From Erythrobacter oryzae (GTDB lineage: Bacteria > Pseudomonadota > Alphaproteobacteria > Sphingomonadales > Sphingomonadaceae): 64,000 bases of DNA. Position numbers and translations under genes: made by a program. The stretch covers positions 124,001 through 188,000 of the forward strand of contig NZ_JASCXI010000002.1 in assembly GCF_030271515.1 (NCBI RefSeq). The letters run 5' to 3'. The stretch's first letter is position 1; every line of letters begins with the position of its first letter. The notes under the pieces are model-generated. The model made no database searches. It was not told the origin of the DNA and saw nothing but the letters and a program-made list of their open reading frames with translations. This document shows positions 46,356 to 55,752 of the stretch, in pieces.

Positions 46356-47302
46356 CTAGGGTAGCGCACCCCGGTCAGCTCCTCGCTCATCGCCCACAGG
46401 CGGTCGGCATAGCTGGTGTTGAGCGCGTAGGAGCGCACGCCGTGGGTGGAGCTTTCGTCGTCCACCTCGGCGACATGGCAGTCCTCGCAATAGACCCCGC
46501 CCTTGCCTTCGAGCTCGAGCGCGGTCGCTGCCCAGCAGCTGGTCGCCGCGCCCTGGGGGATGGTCTTCCACTGGAAGCCGGTATCGCGCGAGGTCACGCG
46601 CGCCATCAGCGCCTCCATCATCTCGGGCGTCATGTGGCGGCCGAGATTGGTCTGGATCCCGCCCGGATGCACCGCATAGGCGTGGATGCCGAGCACGGCA
46701 TAGCGCTGTTCCAGACCCACCGAGAACAGCACGTTGGCGGTCTTGGAATGGCCATAGGCGATCCACGGGTCATAGGCGCGGCGCTCGAAGAAGGGGTCGT
46801 CGAAATCGACGGGCGCGAAGTGGTGCCCGCGGCTCGAGAGGTTGACGATGCGCTTGAGGTGCCCGCGCTCAATCAGCGGGAAGAGCTCGCCGGTCAGCGC
46901 GAAGTGGCCGAAGTGGTTGGTGCCGATCTGCATCTCGAACCCGTCATGGGTGTGGCTGAACGGGGTCGCCATGACGCCGGCATTGTTGATGAGGATGTCG
47001 ATCTTGTGGAACCGCTGGCGCGCGCGCGAGGTAGCGGCGCGGATGTTCTCGAGGGAGGTCAAGTCCACGGTCAGCGTCTCTAGCTGCGCCTTGGGATGAT
47101 CGGCCTTGATCGCGGCGACGCTCTCGTCGAGCTTGCCCTGATCGCGCCCGGCGAGGATCACCTCGGCACCCCGGCTGGCCATCGCCCGCGCGGTCTCCTG
47201 CCCGAGGCCCGAATTCGCCCCCGTGACGAACACCGTGCGCCCCGACAGGTCCTTGCCCGCCAGCACCTCGTCGGTCGTGCTGACCCAGCCGAATGCGCTC
47301 AT
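46352..47302 (-). CDS. short-chain dehydrogenase/reductase
   Basis: 316 residues. The cofactor motif TGANSGLGQETARAMA, ILINNAGVMATPF, the Ser in RIVNLSSRGHH and the catalytic YGHSKTANVL are all present. This is the WW-domain-oxidoreductase/retinol-dehydrogenase-like branch. The C-terminal VYCEDCHVAEVDDESSTHGV is typical of the branch. The start is at 47302 after a GGGAGAGG site. It is 11 bp from the GNAT gene on the same strand, so the two form an operon. The substrate is not readable. Confidence 0.93.
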   Translation of the reverse strand: MSAFGWVSTTDEVLAGKDLSGRTVFVTGANSGLGQETARAMASRGAEVILAGRDQGKLDESVAAIKADHPKAQLETLTVDLTSLENIRAATSRARQRFHKIDILINNAGVMATPFSHTHDGFEMQIGTNHFGHFALTGELFPLIERGHLKRIVNLSSRGHHFAPVDFDDPFFERRAYDPWIAYGHSKTANVLFSVGLEQRYAVLGIHAYAVHPGGIQTNLGRHMTPEMMEALMARVTSRDTGFQWKTIPQGAATSCWAATALELEGKGGVYCEDCHVAEVDDESSTHGVRSYALNTSYADRLWAMSEELTGVRYPS

Positions 47303-47313
47303 GGTCCTCTCCC

Positions 47314-47826
47314 TTATAGTTTGAGCTCGTAGAGAAGCTCCGGATCGTAGTGATCGCCCACCTTGAAGGTGATGTCGGCGATCTTGGCAAAGCCGTAGCG
47401 CTGGTAGAAGCGCTGTGCGCCGAAGTTCTCCGCATAGACGCTGAGCAGAACGGCATCGTGGCCACCCTCGCGCGCATGGGCCAGTGCCCAGTCCATCAGC
47501 TTGGCGCCGATGCCGTGGCCGGTGTGGGTGGGGAGGGCATAGAGCTGGCCCAGCTCGATGGGGTTCTTCGCCTCGGTGAAGTCGCCGAACTTGGTGGGGT
47601 AGCGCAGCTTGCAGAAGGCGACGAGCTGGCCGTCGTCCTCGACGAGGCGGTGGGTGCATTCGTCTCCCGCGATCTCGCCCGCGACCGCTTCGGGGTTGTG
47701 CACCTCGGCGAGGAAGTCCGCGAGGTCTTTGGGGGTGTAGAGGTCACCGAATGCGGCGATGAAGGTCTCGGCGCCGAGGTGGGCAAGGGCGGGTGCGTCG
47801 GCGAGCGTGGCGGGGCGGTAGATCAT
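47314..47826 (-). CDS. GNAT-family N-acetyltransferase
   Basis: 170 residues, one GNAT domain. LVAFCKLRYPTKFG is strand 4, and the acetyl-CoA pyrophosphate loop is LPTHTGHGIGAKLMDWALAHA. VYAENFGAQRFYQRYGFAKIADITFKVG is the C-terminal strand pair (N-A-x-R/x-F-Y-x-x-x-G-F). It is close to the RimI/spermidine-acetyltransferase-like group. First in a two-gene unit with the SDR gene. Confidence 0.9.
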   Translation of the reverse strand: MIYRPATLADAPALAHLGAETFIAAFGDLYTPKDLADFLAEVHNPEAVAGEIAGDECTHRLVEDDGQLVAFCKLRYPTKFGDFTEAKNPIELGQLYALPTHTGHGIGAKLMDWALAHAREGGHDAVLLSVYAENFGAQRFYQRYGFAKIADITFKVGDHYDPELLYELKL

Positions 47827-47899
47827 GCCTCGCCCTAGCTTGCCGCGCGCGCGCTGTTAAGCTGGCGAAACAGGCGGGGCCGCGTTACACCTTGCGGCC

Positions 47900-48964
47900 A
47901 TGAAGAAACTCCTCGCTCTGATGGCGCTCGCTCTGATGTCCCAGCCTGCTTTTGCCGATGAGGCGCCGAAATGGTCGCTGGCGATCCATGGAGGGGCGGG
48001 GACGCTCGACCCCAAGCAGATGACGCCCGAAAAGCGCGCGGCCTACGAGGCGGACCTGCAGCGCGCGCTCGATGCGGGGGCGAAGATCCTCGCCGAGGGC
48101 GGCGATGCGATGGACGCGGTGAAGGCCGCGATCGTGATCATGGAGGATTCGCCGCTGTTCAACGCCGGCAAGGGCGCGGTGTTCACCTGGGACGGGACCA
48201 ACGAATTGGACGCCTCGATCATGGACGGGCGCGACCGCTCTGCGGGGGCGGTCGCGGGGGTGAAGACGGTCAAGAACCCGATCCTGCTGGCCGACACGGT
48301 GCGCACCCAGAGCGAGCACGTTTTTCTGGTGGGCAAGGGCGCGGAGGATTTCGCGGTCTCCAAGGGCTTTGCCGTGACCCCGCCCGAATATTTCGCGACC
48401 CCGGCGCGCCGCGAGGCTTTGGAAAGGCTCAAGGCGGAGAAGCTTTCGGCGCTGGATGTCGACCACAAATTCGGCACGGTGGGCGCGGTGGCGCTCGACC
48501 AGAAGGGTAACATGGCGGCGGGCACCTCCACGGGCGGGATGACAGGCAAGCGCTGGGGCCGCGTGGGCGACGCGCCGATGATCGGGGCTGGGACCTATGC
48601 GGACAACCGCGCCTGCGCGGTCTCGGCGACGGGCTGGGGGGAGTATTTCATCCGCGTCGGCGTGGCGCACGAGATCTGCGCGCGGCTGCGGGTGCTGCAG
48701 GGTGCGAACTGGCTCTTCCCTAAGGGTGCTGAGCCTGAGCAAGGTGACCGGACTTACCAGTCGCAAGCAGTCGCCGATGCGGTAATGGCCGACGTCGAGG
48801 AATTGGGCGGCGATGGCGGGGTGATCGTCGTTACGCCTTCGGGCGAGGCGATCTTCAGCTTCAACACCACCGGCATGTATCGCGGCCGCGCGACCAGCGC
48901 CGGGGTGAACGAAGTCGCGATCTTCGGCGGCGAGGAGAAGGCGTCGGCGACGCCGGATCATTGA
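47900..48964 (+). CDS. isoaspartyl peptidase / plant-type L-asparaginase, exported
   Basis: 354 residues. MKKLLALMALALMSQPAFAD is a signal peptide. The Ntn-hydrolase proenzyme signatures are LAIHGGAGTL, NAGKGAVFTWDGTNELDASIMDG and the autocleavage/nucleophile threonine in KFGTVGAVALDQKGNMAAGTSTGG. It removes beta-aspartyl residues or hydrolyses asparagine in the periplasm. Around residues 274-290 (NWLFPKGAEPEQGDRTYQ) there is an unusual insertion between RVLQG and QAVADAV, absent from family members as I remember them. It is followed by interspersed repeat copy C. Confidence 0.92.
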   Translation: MKKLLALMALALMSQPAFADEAPKWSLAIHGGAGTLDPKQMTPEKRAAYEADLQRALDAGAKILAEGGDAMDAVKAAIVIMEDSPLFNAGKGAVFTWDGTNELDASIMDGRDRSAGAVAGVKTVKNPILLADTVRTQSEHVFLVGKGAEDFAVSKGFAVTPPEYFATPARREALERLKAEKLSALDVDHKFGTVGAVALDQKGNMAAGTSTGGMTGKRWGRVGDAPMIGAGTYADNRACAVSATGWGEYFIRVGVAHEICARLRVLQGANWLFPKGAEPEQGDRTYQSQAVADAVMADVEELGGDGGVIVVTPSGEAIFSFNTTGMYRGRATSAGVNEVAIFGGEEKASATPDH

Positions 48965-48974
48965 TCCAGAAACG

Positions 48975-49083
48975 CCCCTCCCTTCAGGGAGGGGTTGGGG
49001 GTGGGGCGAGGCCGCAGGCCTCGCTCACGTGGCCGCTGGCGGTTGTTCCCACCCCCCGACCCCCTCCCGCAGGCGGGAGGGGG
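48975..49083. repeat. interspersed hairpin repeat, copy C
   Basis: The first hairpin is CCCCTCCC/GGGAGGGG (48975-48994). GGTTGGGGGTGGGG follows, then the GGCCTCG...CGTGGCCGCTGGCGG core at 49018-49043, and a perfect 11-bp hairpin (49060-49083, CCCCCTCCCGC arm) closes it. It lies between convergent genes and probably also serves as a terminator for both. Same layout as copy A. Confidence 0.75.
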
Positions 49084-49089
49084 AGGAAG

Positions 49090-50025
49090 TCAGTAAAGCT
49101 TCCCCACCAGCGGCAACCCGCGTTCGGGCTCGGCGAATTCCTTGATGATGCGGCCGACGCGGGCGAGGGTTTCCTGGCCGAGCGGCAGCATCTCGTCGAT
49201 CGTCTGGCGCGCGCGGAAATAGCAGGCGAAGGTCAGGGGGCCCTCGCCCTTCGGCCCCTCGGCAAAGCCGATGTCGATGTAATTGTATTCGGTCGCCCCG
49301 ATCAGCCCGCTGGTGCCGGTCTTGTCGCCCGCGACCCAACCTTCGGGGAGGCCCGCCCGCACCCGCTTGAGGCCGGTTTCGGTCTCGACCATCCACTGCT
49401 TGAGTTCGGCGCGCTCCTTCTCGGGCAGCACGTCGCCATAGACGATCTTCGCCACCGTGCGCGCCATTGCGGCGGGTGTGGTGGTGTCGCGGTACTCGCC
49501 GGTCGGTACGAGGTTCATCTCGGGCTCGAAGCGATCCACCCGGCTGACCTCGTCGCCGAGGCTGCGCCAGAAGGCGGTCAGCCCCGCCGGGCCGCCCAGT
49601 TGCTTCAGAAGAATGTTGGCCGCCGGATTGTCCGAGGTGATCTGCGTCGCCCGCGCCAGTTCCCGCAAGGTGGCGCCGGTTGCCATGCGCTCGCGGGTAA
49701 AGGGCGCGTGGTTCAGCATATCCGCCTCGGTCCACATCACATGGCGGTCGGCGTCGATCGTGCCCGCCGCGTGGCGCTGGAGCAGCAGCGCGGCGAGGCT
49801 CAGCTTGAACGAGGAGGCGTGGCCGAAGCGGCGGTCCTGATTGATCCCGACGCTCGCCCCGGTGGCAGTGTTGAATATCTCGACCCCGAGCGTGCCCCCG
49901 CCCGCCGCCTCGATGATCCGCAGTTCCGCGGCCAGCCGCCCGAGCGGCGACTGGTCGGGCGGAATGCACGCCCCCGCGCCCAGCGCCAGCGTGCCGCCGA
50001 TGAAGAACCGCCGATCAACCTTCAT
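49090..50025 (-). CDS. class A beta-lactamase
   Basis: 311 residues. A twin-arginine-like or lipoprotein-like leader is seen (MKVDRRFFIGGTLALGAGAC). All class A motifs are present: SxxK in GHASSFKLSLA, SDN in ITSDNPAANILL, the omega-loop ExxxN in RFEPEMN and KTG in AGDKTGTSG. It should therefore be a competent serine beta-lactamase; the spectrum is not predictable. Its ATG overlaps the stop of the RDD gene (ATGA), making it the last gene of the MoxR operon, an unusual place for a beta-lactamase. There are no mobile-element signs, so it is chromosomal and probably old. Confidence 0.92.
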   Translation of the reverse strand: MKVDRRFFIGGTLALGAGACIPPDQSPLGRLAAELRIIEAAGGGTLGVEIFNTATGASVGINQDRRFGHASSFKLSLAALLLQRHAAGTIDADRHVMWTEADMLNHAPFTRERMATGATLRELARATQITSDNPAANILLKQLGGPAGLTAFWRSLGDEVSRVDRFEPEMNLVPTGEYRDTTTPAAMARTVAKIVYGDVLPEKERAELKQWMVETETGLKRVRAGLPEGWVAGDKTGTSGLIGATEYNYIDIGFAEGPKGEGPLTFACYFRARQTIDEMLPLGQETLARVGRIIKEFAEPERGLPLVGKLY

Positions 50026-50963
50026 GCAAACTTGTCCGCCTTGCGCTTGCCGAACCGGAGGTCGGCTTCGAGCTTGGCGCGCAATTGCGCATAGAAGGCC
50101 TCGAGAAAAGCCCTTTCGTCGCCCGCGCCCGGGTCCCAGCCGATCTTGCGGCAGATCGTGGCGTGGACCGCTGCAAGCGCTTCGGGCGGGCTGTCGCGCA
50201 GCATCCGCTCGAGGGTCTGGAGCTCCTTCTCGCCATAGATCGAAAGCTCCGCCTCGCCGAAGGCATAGCGCACGCCCGTCGCCTCGCTGGCGCCCCCGGC
50301 AGCCGCCGCGCCCTCGACCGAGAGCACCTTGGCGAGCTTGGCGCGCGGGCGCTCGACCACCCAGGTGCCCGCGATGATGTCGCCCGCGCGCAGGGCGTCG
50401 CGGTTGAAGAAGGGGAACAGCAGGAACAGCGCGAACCAGCCGGTCACCACCCAGCCGAGCACGCCGATGGGCTCGCCCCGCTCGGCCAGCACGGCGAGGA
50501 TGAGGAGGGTGATGAGGGGGTAGAAGATCTCGATGTCGCGCAAGAGGTTGCGCGCGATCACGGCCTCGGGGGTGAGGCGCGTGCCCGCCCGCGCGGCGAT
50601 GCGGATGCCGACGATGCGCTTGCCCAGCGTTGCCCCGCGCGGGCCCAGTTCCTGCACCAGGAAATAGCCGTACCACGCGCAGAACACGAAGATCGCCATG
50701 CAGATGCCGAGGAATTCGAGCACGCTGCTCGACATTGCGTCGAGGTCGAAGCCGCTCGCCTGCACCAGCCCGCGGGCGATGTAGTAGATCGTGATCTGCA
50801 CCACGATCAGGCTGAACAGCAGGATCATGAAGTCGATCACCAGCGCGCCCGCGCGCGCTGTGCGCGCGGCGATGGTGATGGGGAGCGCCAGCCCCTCGGG
50901 CGTGACGAGCGTGCGCAGGCGCTTCTCGTCGCGCTGAGCGGGGGAGATGCCGCGCACGCTCAT
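50022..50963 (-). CDS. RDD-family membrane protein
   Basis: 313 residues. The RDD domain has TIAARTARAGALVIDFMILL in helix 1, GPRGATLGKRIVGIRI with the conserved Arg/Asp pattern, and FFNRDALRAGDIIAGTWVV at the end. Three to four membrane helices are followed by a ~95-residue cytoplasmic tail. Function is unknown; RDD proteins often accompany MoxR/DUF58/SpoIIM genes. Start and stop overlap both neighbours by 4 bp. Confidence 0.88.
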   Translation of the reverse strand: MSVRGISPAQRDEKRLRTLVTPEGLALPITIAARTARAGALVIDFMILLFSLIVVQITIYYIARGLVQASGFDLDAMSSSVLEFLGICMAIFVFCAWYGYFLVQELGPRGATLGKRIVGIRIAARAGTRLTPEAVIARNLLRDIEIFYPLITLLILAVLAERGEPIGVLGWVVTGWFALFLLFPFFNRDALRAGDIIAGTWVVERPRAKLAKVLSVEGAAAAGGASEATGVRYAFGEAELSIYGEKELQTLERMLRDSPPEALAAVHATICRKIGWDPGAGDERAFLEAFYAQLRAKLEADLRFGKRKADKFA

Positions 50964-52024
50964 GCGGCGCGCTCCGGGGCGGCGGGGCGGTAGAGGAAGA
51001 AGTAGCTGAGCCAGAACACCAGCATCGTCCCCCCGATCATGAAGCGGGTATTGGTGTCCTCGACCAGCTGGCGCGGATAGGCCTCGAGGATCGCGGCGAC
51101 CACCATCATCAGCGTGACGCCCACCATCACCACCGCCGCGCGGCGCCCGGCGGCAGCCGCAGCCTCGAGCACCGGGAGCTTGCCCGGGAAGGCCATCGCC
51201 CGCCCGATATGCAAGCCAGCCGCGCCCGAGAGCAGGATGCCGAAGATTTCGGTGGTGCCGTGGACGCTGAGCCATGCGGCGAGCTCCACCACGAGGTTCT
51301 GCCCGTTGTAGAGCCACAAGAGCACGCCCATCACCGCCATGTTGTGCACCAGCAGCATCAGCGAGGGGATGCCGAAGGCGAAGCCCAGCGCAAAGGCGAG
51401 GATGCACACGGCCGAATTGTTGCTGAACAGCTGCGCGGCGAACCCGGCGAGCCCGGCGGCGCCCTCGTCATGCTTCAGCACCGAGAGCAATTCCTCGCGG
51501 CTCGCGCCCGGCTGGCGCGGGTCCATCATGCCGCCGGGGAAGAGGCGGTAGAACCACGCCTCGTCCTGCGCCACCAGCAGCCAGCCGACGATCGCGCCCG
51601 CGACCATCACGAACAGCGCGATGCAGAGGTCGAGCCACAATTCGCGCACCGCGCGGCTCCAGCCGCCGAAGATGAAGCCGCGCAGCCAGCGCACGAAGCC
51701 CATGCGGGGGCCATAGACCTGGAACCATGCGCGCTGCACCAGCGCTTCGAGATAGGCGAGCGTGGCGGCATCGAGCGAGGTCTCGCGCGCCACCGAGAGC
51801 GAGGAGGCGGCGGTGCGGTAGAGCGCGGGGAGCGCGATCAGATCGTCGTCGGCGATCCGGCGGAGGCCGCCCTTTTCCATGCGGACGAGGATCGCCTCGA
51901 GGCGCTTCCACTCGCCTTCGCGCTCCAGCCGGAAGCGGTCGGAGCGCAGCGCCGCGCTTTCGATATCGGGCGAGGCTTCGACCTGTCCGCGCCCGAACCA
52001 CGAGGAAATGACGGGGGCCTTCAT
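50960..52024 (-). CDS. SpoIIM-family (DUF95) membrane protein
   Basis: 354 residues. An N-terminal helical cytoplasmic part (about 1-115) is followed by six or so membrane helices. FSNNSAVCILAFALGFAFGIPS and VHGTTEIFGILLSGAAGLHIGRAM are characteristic of the stage II sporulation protein M family, found in many non-sporulating bacteria with MoxR. Start and stop overlap the flanking genes by 4 bp. Probable part of an envelope-maintenance complex. Confidence 0.88.
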   Translation of the reverse strand: MKAPVISSWFGRGQVEASPDIESAALRSDRFRLEREGEWKRLEAILVRMEKGGLRRIADDDLIALPALYRTAASSLSVARETSLDAATLAYLEALVQRAWFQVYGPRMGFVRWLRGFIFGGWSRAVRELWLDLCIALFVMVAGAIVGWLLVAQDEAWFYRLFPGGMMDPRQPGASREELLSVLKHDEGAAGLAGFAAQLFSNNSAVCILAFALGFAFGIPSLMLLVHNMAVMGVLLWLYNGQNLVVELAAWLSVHGTTEIFGILLSGAAGLHIGRAMAFPGKLPVLEAAAAAGRRAAVVMVGVTLMMVVAAILEAYPRQLVEDTNTRFMIGGTMLVFWLSYFFLYRPAAPERAA

Positions 52025-53397
52025 CCGATCGCCTCGCTGTTGCGGATCGCGAGATAGTGGTCGATCAGGCGCGGGCCGATGCTCTCCCACGGGGCTTCGA
52101 GCACGTCGATCCCCAAGCGCCGCAGCCGCGTGAGCACCAGCTTCCGCTGCTGCGCGAGGCTGTCGGCGGTGACGCTGCGGGCGAGGGTGGCGATGTCGCC
52201 CGGGGGTGCGGTGATGAGGTCCTCGACCTCGCTGTCGGTCATGGTGACGAACAGCACCAAATGCTTGTTCACCAGCCGCCCGAGGCTTTCGACCATCAGC
52301 TCTGCCGCGGTGGGGTCGGTGAAGTCGGAGAAGATCACCACCAGCGAACGGCGCTGGAGCTTGGCGGTCAGCGTCGCCAGCGCGAGGGTGAAGTTGGGCT
52401 CGACCGGTTCGTAATCGAGCCCCGCTGCGGCGCTCTGCAAGCGGTAGAAGGCGCGCGCGTCGGCGATGAAGGGGGTCATCAACTGCGGGCGGCGGGCAAA
52501 GCCGAACAGCGCGACCTTGTCCCCGCCCTTCAGCGCGACATAGCCGCAGGTCAGCGCTGCCGAGACCGCGCGGTCGATGCGCGGCAACCCGTCGACCGGC
52601 TCGCACATCGCCTGCCCGCAATCGAAGGCGAAGACGATCTGGTTGTTGCGCTCGCTCTCGTTCTCGCGCGCGAAGAGGCGGGTGTGGCGCGCGCTTGCCT
52701 TCCAGTCGATGCGGCGGCGGTCCATGCCGGGCTCGTATTCGGAGAGGGCCTCGAACTGCGTCCCCTCGCCCCGGATGCGGCGGTTGATGAGGCCGATCTG
52801 GGCGTTGCGCAGGAAGGTTTGGAGGTCAGGCGAGCGCACCGGCGAGAGGTCGGGCCAGATGCGGACCGGCTTGCCGAGGGCGTAGTCGAACTGCCGCCCG
52901 CCGAGGCCCAGCGGCCCGGTCCAGCGGATCCACGCGCGCTCGACCAAGGCGGTGCCGCGGCGGGTGGGGGTGAGGGTCGTCTCCCCGCGCCAGCCATCGC
53001 CATAGGGCTCGGGCGAGAGGGTGAGCGCCACGCGGCCCTCCTCGGCAAGGCGCGGATCGCAGGCGAGCGCGGCCTCGGCGCGTTTGGGCTGGCGGCCCGC
53101 AAAGCGCGCGGTGATCGCGAGGCTGGTCGGCTGGCCGACCTCGATGTCTTCGCTCGTGCGGATTTCCCAGCCCTCGACCTTGCCGATCAGAGCCGCGTCG
53201 AGCGCGATCAGCAGCAGCAGCGCGCCGCCGAGCAGGGGCGCGGCGACCCATGCGCCGGGCGCGGTGGCGGCGATCACCACCGCAACCGGCGCGAGCGCGG
53301 CGGCGACCCACGCCGCGCGCTCGGTCGGCGCGATCACCATCAGCGGCCGCAGCGGCAGCAGCAGGATGTTGAGGAGGAGGCGAAGGACGCGGATCAC
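52021..53397 (-). CDS. DUF58 (vWA-like) protein
   Basis: 458 residues from a GTG at 53397, one base after the moxR stop. Two N-terminal membrane helices (to about residue 68) come first, then the DUF58 signature YEPGMDRRRIDWKASARHTRLFARENE. A von Willebrand-A-like region follows with FAFDCGQAM and VVIFSDFTDPTAAELM. DUF58 proteins work with MoxR ATPases, which are thought to act as chaperones or activators. It is membrane-anchored with the vWA part in the cytoplasm or periplasm. Confidence 0.92.
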   Translation of the reverse strand: MIRVLRLLLNILLLPLRPLMVIAPTERAAWVAAALAPVAVVIAATAPGAWVAAPLLGGALLLLIALDAALIGKVEGWEIRTSEDIEVGQPTSLAITARFAGRQPKRAEAALACDPRLAEEGRVALTLSPEPYGDGWRGETTLTPTRRGTALVERAWIRWTGPLGLGGRQFDYALGKPVRIWPDLSPVRSPDLQTFLRNAQIGLINRRIRGEGTQFEALSEYEPGMDRRRIDWKASARHTRLFARENESERNNQIVFAFDCGQAMCEPVDGLPRIDRAVSAALTCGYVALKGGDKVALFGFARRPQLMTPFIADARAFYRLQSAAAGLDYEPVEPNFTLALATLTAKLQRRSLVVIFSDFTDPTAAELMVESLGRLVNKHLVLFVTMTDSEVEDLITAPPGDIATLARSVTADSLAQQRKLVLTRLRRLGIDVLEAPWESIGPRLIDHYLAIRNSEAIG

Positions 53398-53398
53398 C

Positions 53399-54361
53399 TT
53401 ACCTGGGGGCCTCGGTCGCTTCGACCAGCTCGGCGACCAGCGCCTCCATGTCGCGGCCCTCGATCTCGGCGGCGGGGGAGAGCGTCAGGCGGTGGCGCAG
53501 CACCGGCACGGCGAGCGCCTTGACGTCGTCGGGGATCACATAGGCCCGGCCCTCGAGCGCCGCGCGCGCGCGGGCGGCACCTGCCAGCAGGACTGCGGCG
53601 CGCGGGGAGGCGCCGACGGTGAGCTCCGAATGCTCGCGGGTGGCGCGGATCAGGCGCACGACATAGCGGGTGATGTCCTCGGCCACGGTCACTTCGCCCA
53701 CGGCAGCGGTCGCCTCGGCGATCCCGGCGGCGTTGGTGACCGCCGTCACGCCCACATCGGCGGGGCGCTGGGGGCCGGACCGCTTGCCATAGGTGGCGAC
53801 GATCCGCGCCTCTTCCTCTTCCGCCGGATAGGGCACCAGCAGCTTGAACAGGAAGCGGTCGAGCTGCGCTTCGGGGAGGGGATAGACCCCCTGGTTCTCG
53901 ATCGGGTTCTGGGTTGCGACCACCATGAAGCGGTCGGGCAGGCGGTGGGTCTCCCCGTCCAATGTCACGCGGCGTTCCTGCATCGCTTCGAGCAGCGCGG
54001 CCTGGGTCTTGGGTGGGGTGCGGTTGATTTCGTCCGCCAGCAGCAGGTCGCAGAAGATCGGCCCGCGGGTGAGGGTGAACTGGCTGGTCTGGAAGTTGAA
54101 CAGGTTCGACCCCAGAATATCGCCCGGCAGCAGGTCAGGCGTGAACTGGATGCGCCCGAAATCGAGTCCCAGCGTGGTCGCAAAGCTCTGCGCGAGGAAG
54201 GTCTTGGCGGTGCCCGGCGGGCCTTCGAGCAGCACGTGGCCTTCCGAGAGAAGCGCCACCAGCAGCATGTCGACCATCGCTTCCTGCCCGACGATCGCCT
54301 TGGCGATCTCGGCACGGATGGCGCCCGTGAGGCTCCGGACGTCTTCGAGTGTCATGGTCAT
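53399..54361 (-). CDS. MoxR-family AAA+ ATPase
   Basis: 320 residues. Walker A is [15 protein letters not shown], Walker B is [22 protein letters not shown], sensor 1 is [14 protein letters not shown] and [15 protein letters not shown] carries the arginine finger. It is a soluble hexameric ATPase that remodels or activates a vWA-domain partner, here DUF58. The ATG overlaps the stop of the DUF4350 gene by 4 bp. MTM gives two possible starts two codons apart. Confidence 0.95.
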   Translation of the reverse strand: MTMTLEDVRSLTGAIRAEIAKAIVGQEAMVDMLLVALLSEGHVLLEGPPGTAKTFLAQSFATTLGLDFGRIQFTPDLLPGDILGSNLFNFQTSQFTLTRGPIFCDLLLADEINRTPPKTQAALLEAMQERRVTLDGETHRLPDRFMVVATQNPIENQGVYPLPEAQLDRFLFKLLVPYPAEEEEARIVATYGKRSGPQRPADVGVTAVTNAAGIAEATAAVGEVTVAEDITRYVVRLIRATREHSELTVGASPRAAVLLAGAARARAALEGRAYVIPDDVKALAVPVLRHRLTLSPAAEIEGRDMEALVAELVEATEAPR

Positions 54362-55752
54362 TTGGGTCCCTGTTGCAATTTGGTGGCGAGATCATCGAGG
54401 CCTTGCGCGGCGGCGAGAATGTCGGCGGGTTTCGAGGCCGCCTCCAGTCGCGCGGCGCGGCGGGTGAAGGGTTCTTCCTCGGGCAGGCGGCGGGCGAGGG
54501 CGGCGTCGATCGCCTCTGGGTCGGGCCGCGAGAGGCCAAGCCGCTCAGCCAGTCGCCGGGCAGCGAGCGCGGCATAGGGCGCGCCCAGCAGCCGGAAGCG
54601 CCGCGCGCGCACGATCAGGCCCGCCCCGTTGGCGATCAGCTGGCGCTTGCCGAAAGCGATGTCGGGCCCGCCGCTCGCCGCTGCCGGGCCGAACCGCTGG
54701 AACGCGCGCCAGCCGACGATCAGCAGTGCGACCAGCAGGCACAGGGTCGCGGCAAGGAAGGGCGGGCGGAAGGCCAGCGTCAGCAGGTTCTCCGAGGCGC
54801 CGAAGCCGTTCAGCGTCATGTCGAAGACGACGTGGCTGATGCCCTCGTCCTCCCCCAGCCGGTTGACCAGCGCGATCGCGGCGGCCGCGCGCTGGCCGTC
54901 GGCAAGGCCGTAATTATTGGCAAGGTCGGGGTCGGCCAGAACGATCACCGGGTAGACCGCGTCGGTGAAGATGTCGGCCTCGTCCTCCGAGGCGCTGTCC
55001 AGCTCCTCGCCCGCGTCCATATCGATGCCGAAGGCGAGCACCCGGCCTGCGGGATCGACGATCAGCGCCTTCTGCCCGTCGCCGATTTCGGCGTAGAGCC
55101 GTTCCTCGCGCGGGAGCGTGCCCGACAGCCCCATCCCGGCCCAGCGCGCCGGCGGGCCGGGTTTCGGCGGCTTGGCCTCGCCCTTGGGCGCGGGCGCGGG
55201 GGCCACTTGCGGGGGCGCAATCTCGACGGCGAGTTCTTCGGCCTGCGCGGGGTAGGCCGCGTGCGTGAAGCGGTAGCCGTCGGGGAGATCGGTGGTCCAT
55301 TCGCTGGTGACGATGCCGTTGAGGTTCACCCAGCCGCGCTTGAACTTCTCCTGCACCTTGGGCGGCAGGTTCTGGCCGGGCGCGCTCGCCCACCACTTGC
55401 CCATGATCACCAGCGTCGGCCCGAGCGTGCGGCGATCGGTCAGGATCTCCTCGATTTCCTCGGCATCCGCGTAGAGCGCGGGCGTCAGCACGAGGAGGTC
55501 GCGGGTCTTGAGGTCCTGCGCATTGCGCGACAGCTCGATGCTGTAGCCCTGCGCCTCGACCAGCTTGACGAGGCCCGCATAGCCGTTGAGGCCGTTGCTC
55601 GCGGCATGGGCCTGGCCGCGCCCGCGCTCGCCGCCGAAATCGGCGTCGGCGCTGATGAGCCACAGCATCGCGAGGAACAGCATCAGCCCGCCCGCGACCA
55701 GCGCGAAGGCGCCGACGCGCGAGAAGGCGGCGGGGCGGGCGGCGGCGCTCAT
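54358..55752 (-). CDS. DUF4350-domain membrane protein
   Basis: 464 residues. An N-terminal helix ([22 protein letters not shown]) is followed by a soluble GATase-like DUF4350 domain ([38 protein letters not shown]) and [26 protein letters not shown] second helix at about residues 335-356 and a cytoplasmic tail follow. It is a standard partner in MoxR/DUF58/DUF4129 operons, with unknown molecular role. It overlaps both neighbours by 4 bp. Confidence 0.88.
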   Translation of the reverse strand: MSAAARPAAFSRVGAFALVAGGLMLFLAMLWLISADADFGGERGRGQAHAASNGLNGYAGLVKLVEAQGYSIELSRNAQDLKTRDLLVLTPALYADAEEIEEILTDRRTLGPTLVIMGKWWASAPGQNLPPKVQEKFKRGWVNLNGIVTSEWTTDLPDGYRFTHAAYPAQAEELAVEIAPPQVAPAPAPKGEAKPPKPGPPARWAGMGLSGTLPREERLYAEIGDGQKALIVDPAGRVLAFGIDMDAGEELDSASEDEADIFTDAVYPVIVLADPDLANNYGLADGQRAAAAIALVNRLGEDEGISHVVFDMTLNGFGASENLLTLAFRPPFLAATLCLLVALLIVGWRAFQRFGPAAASGGPDIAFGKRQLIANGAGLIVRARRFRLLGAPYAALAARRLAERLGLSRPDPEAIDAALARRLPEEEPFTRRAARLEAASKPADILAAAQGLDDLATKLQQGPK

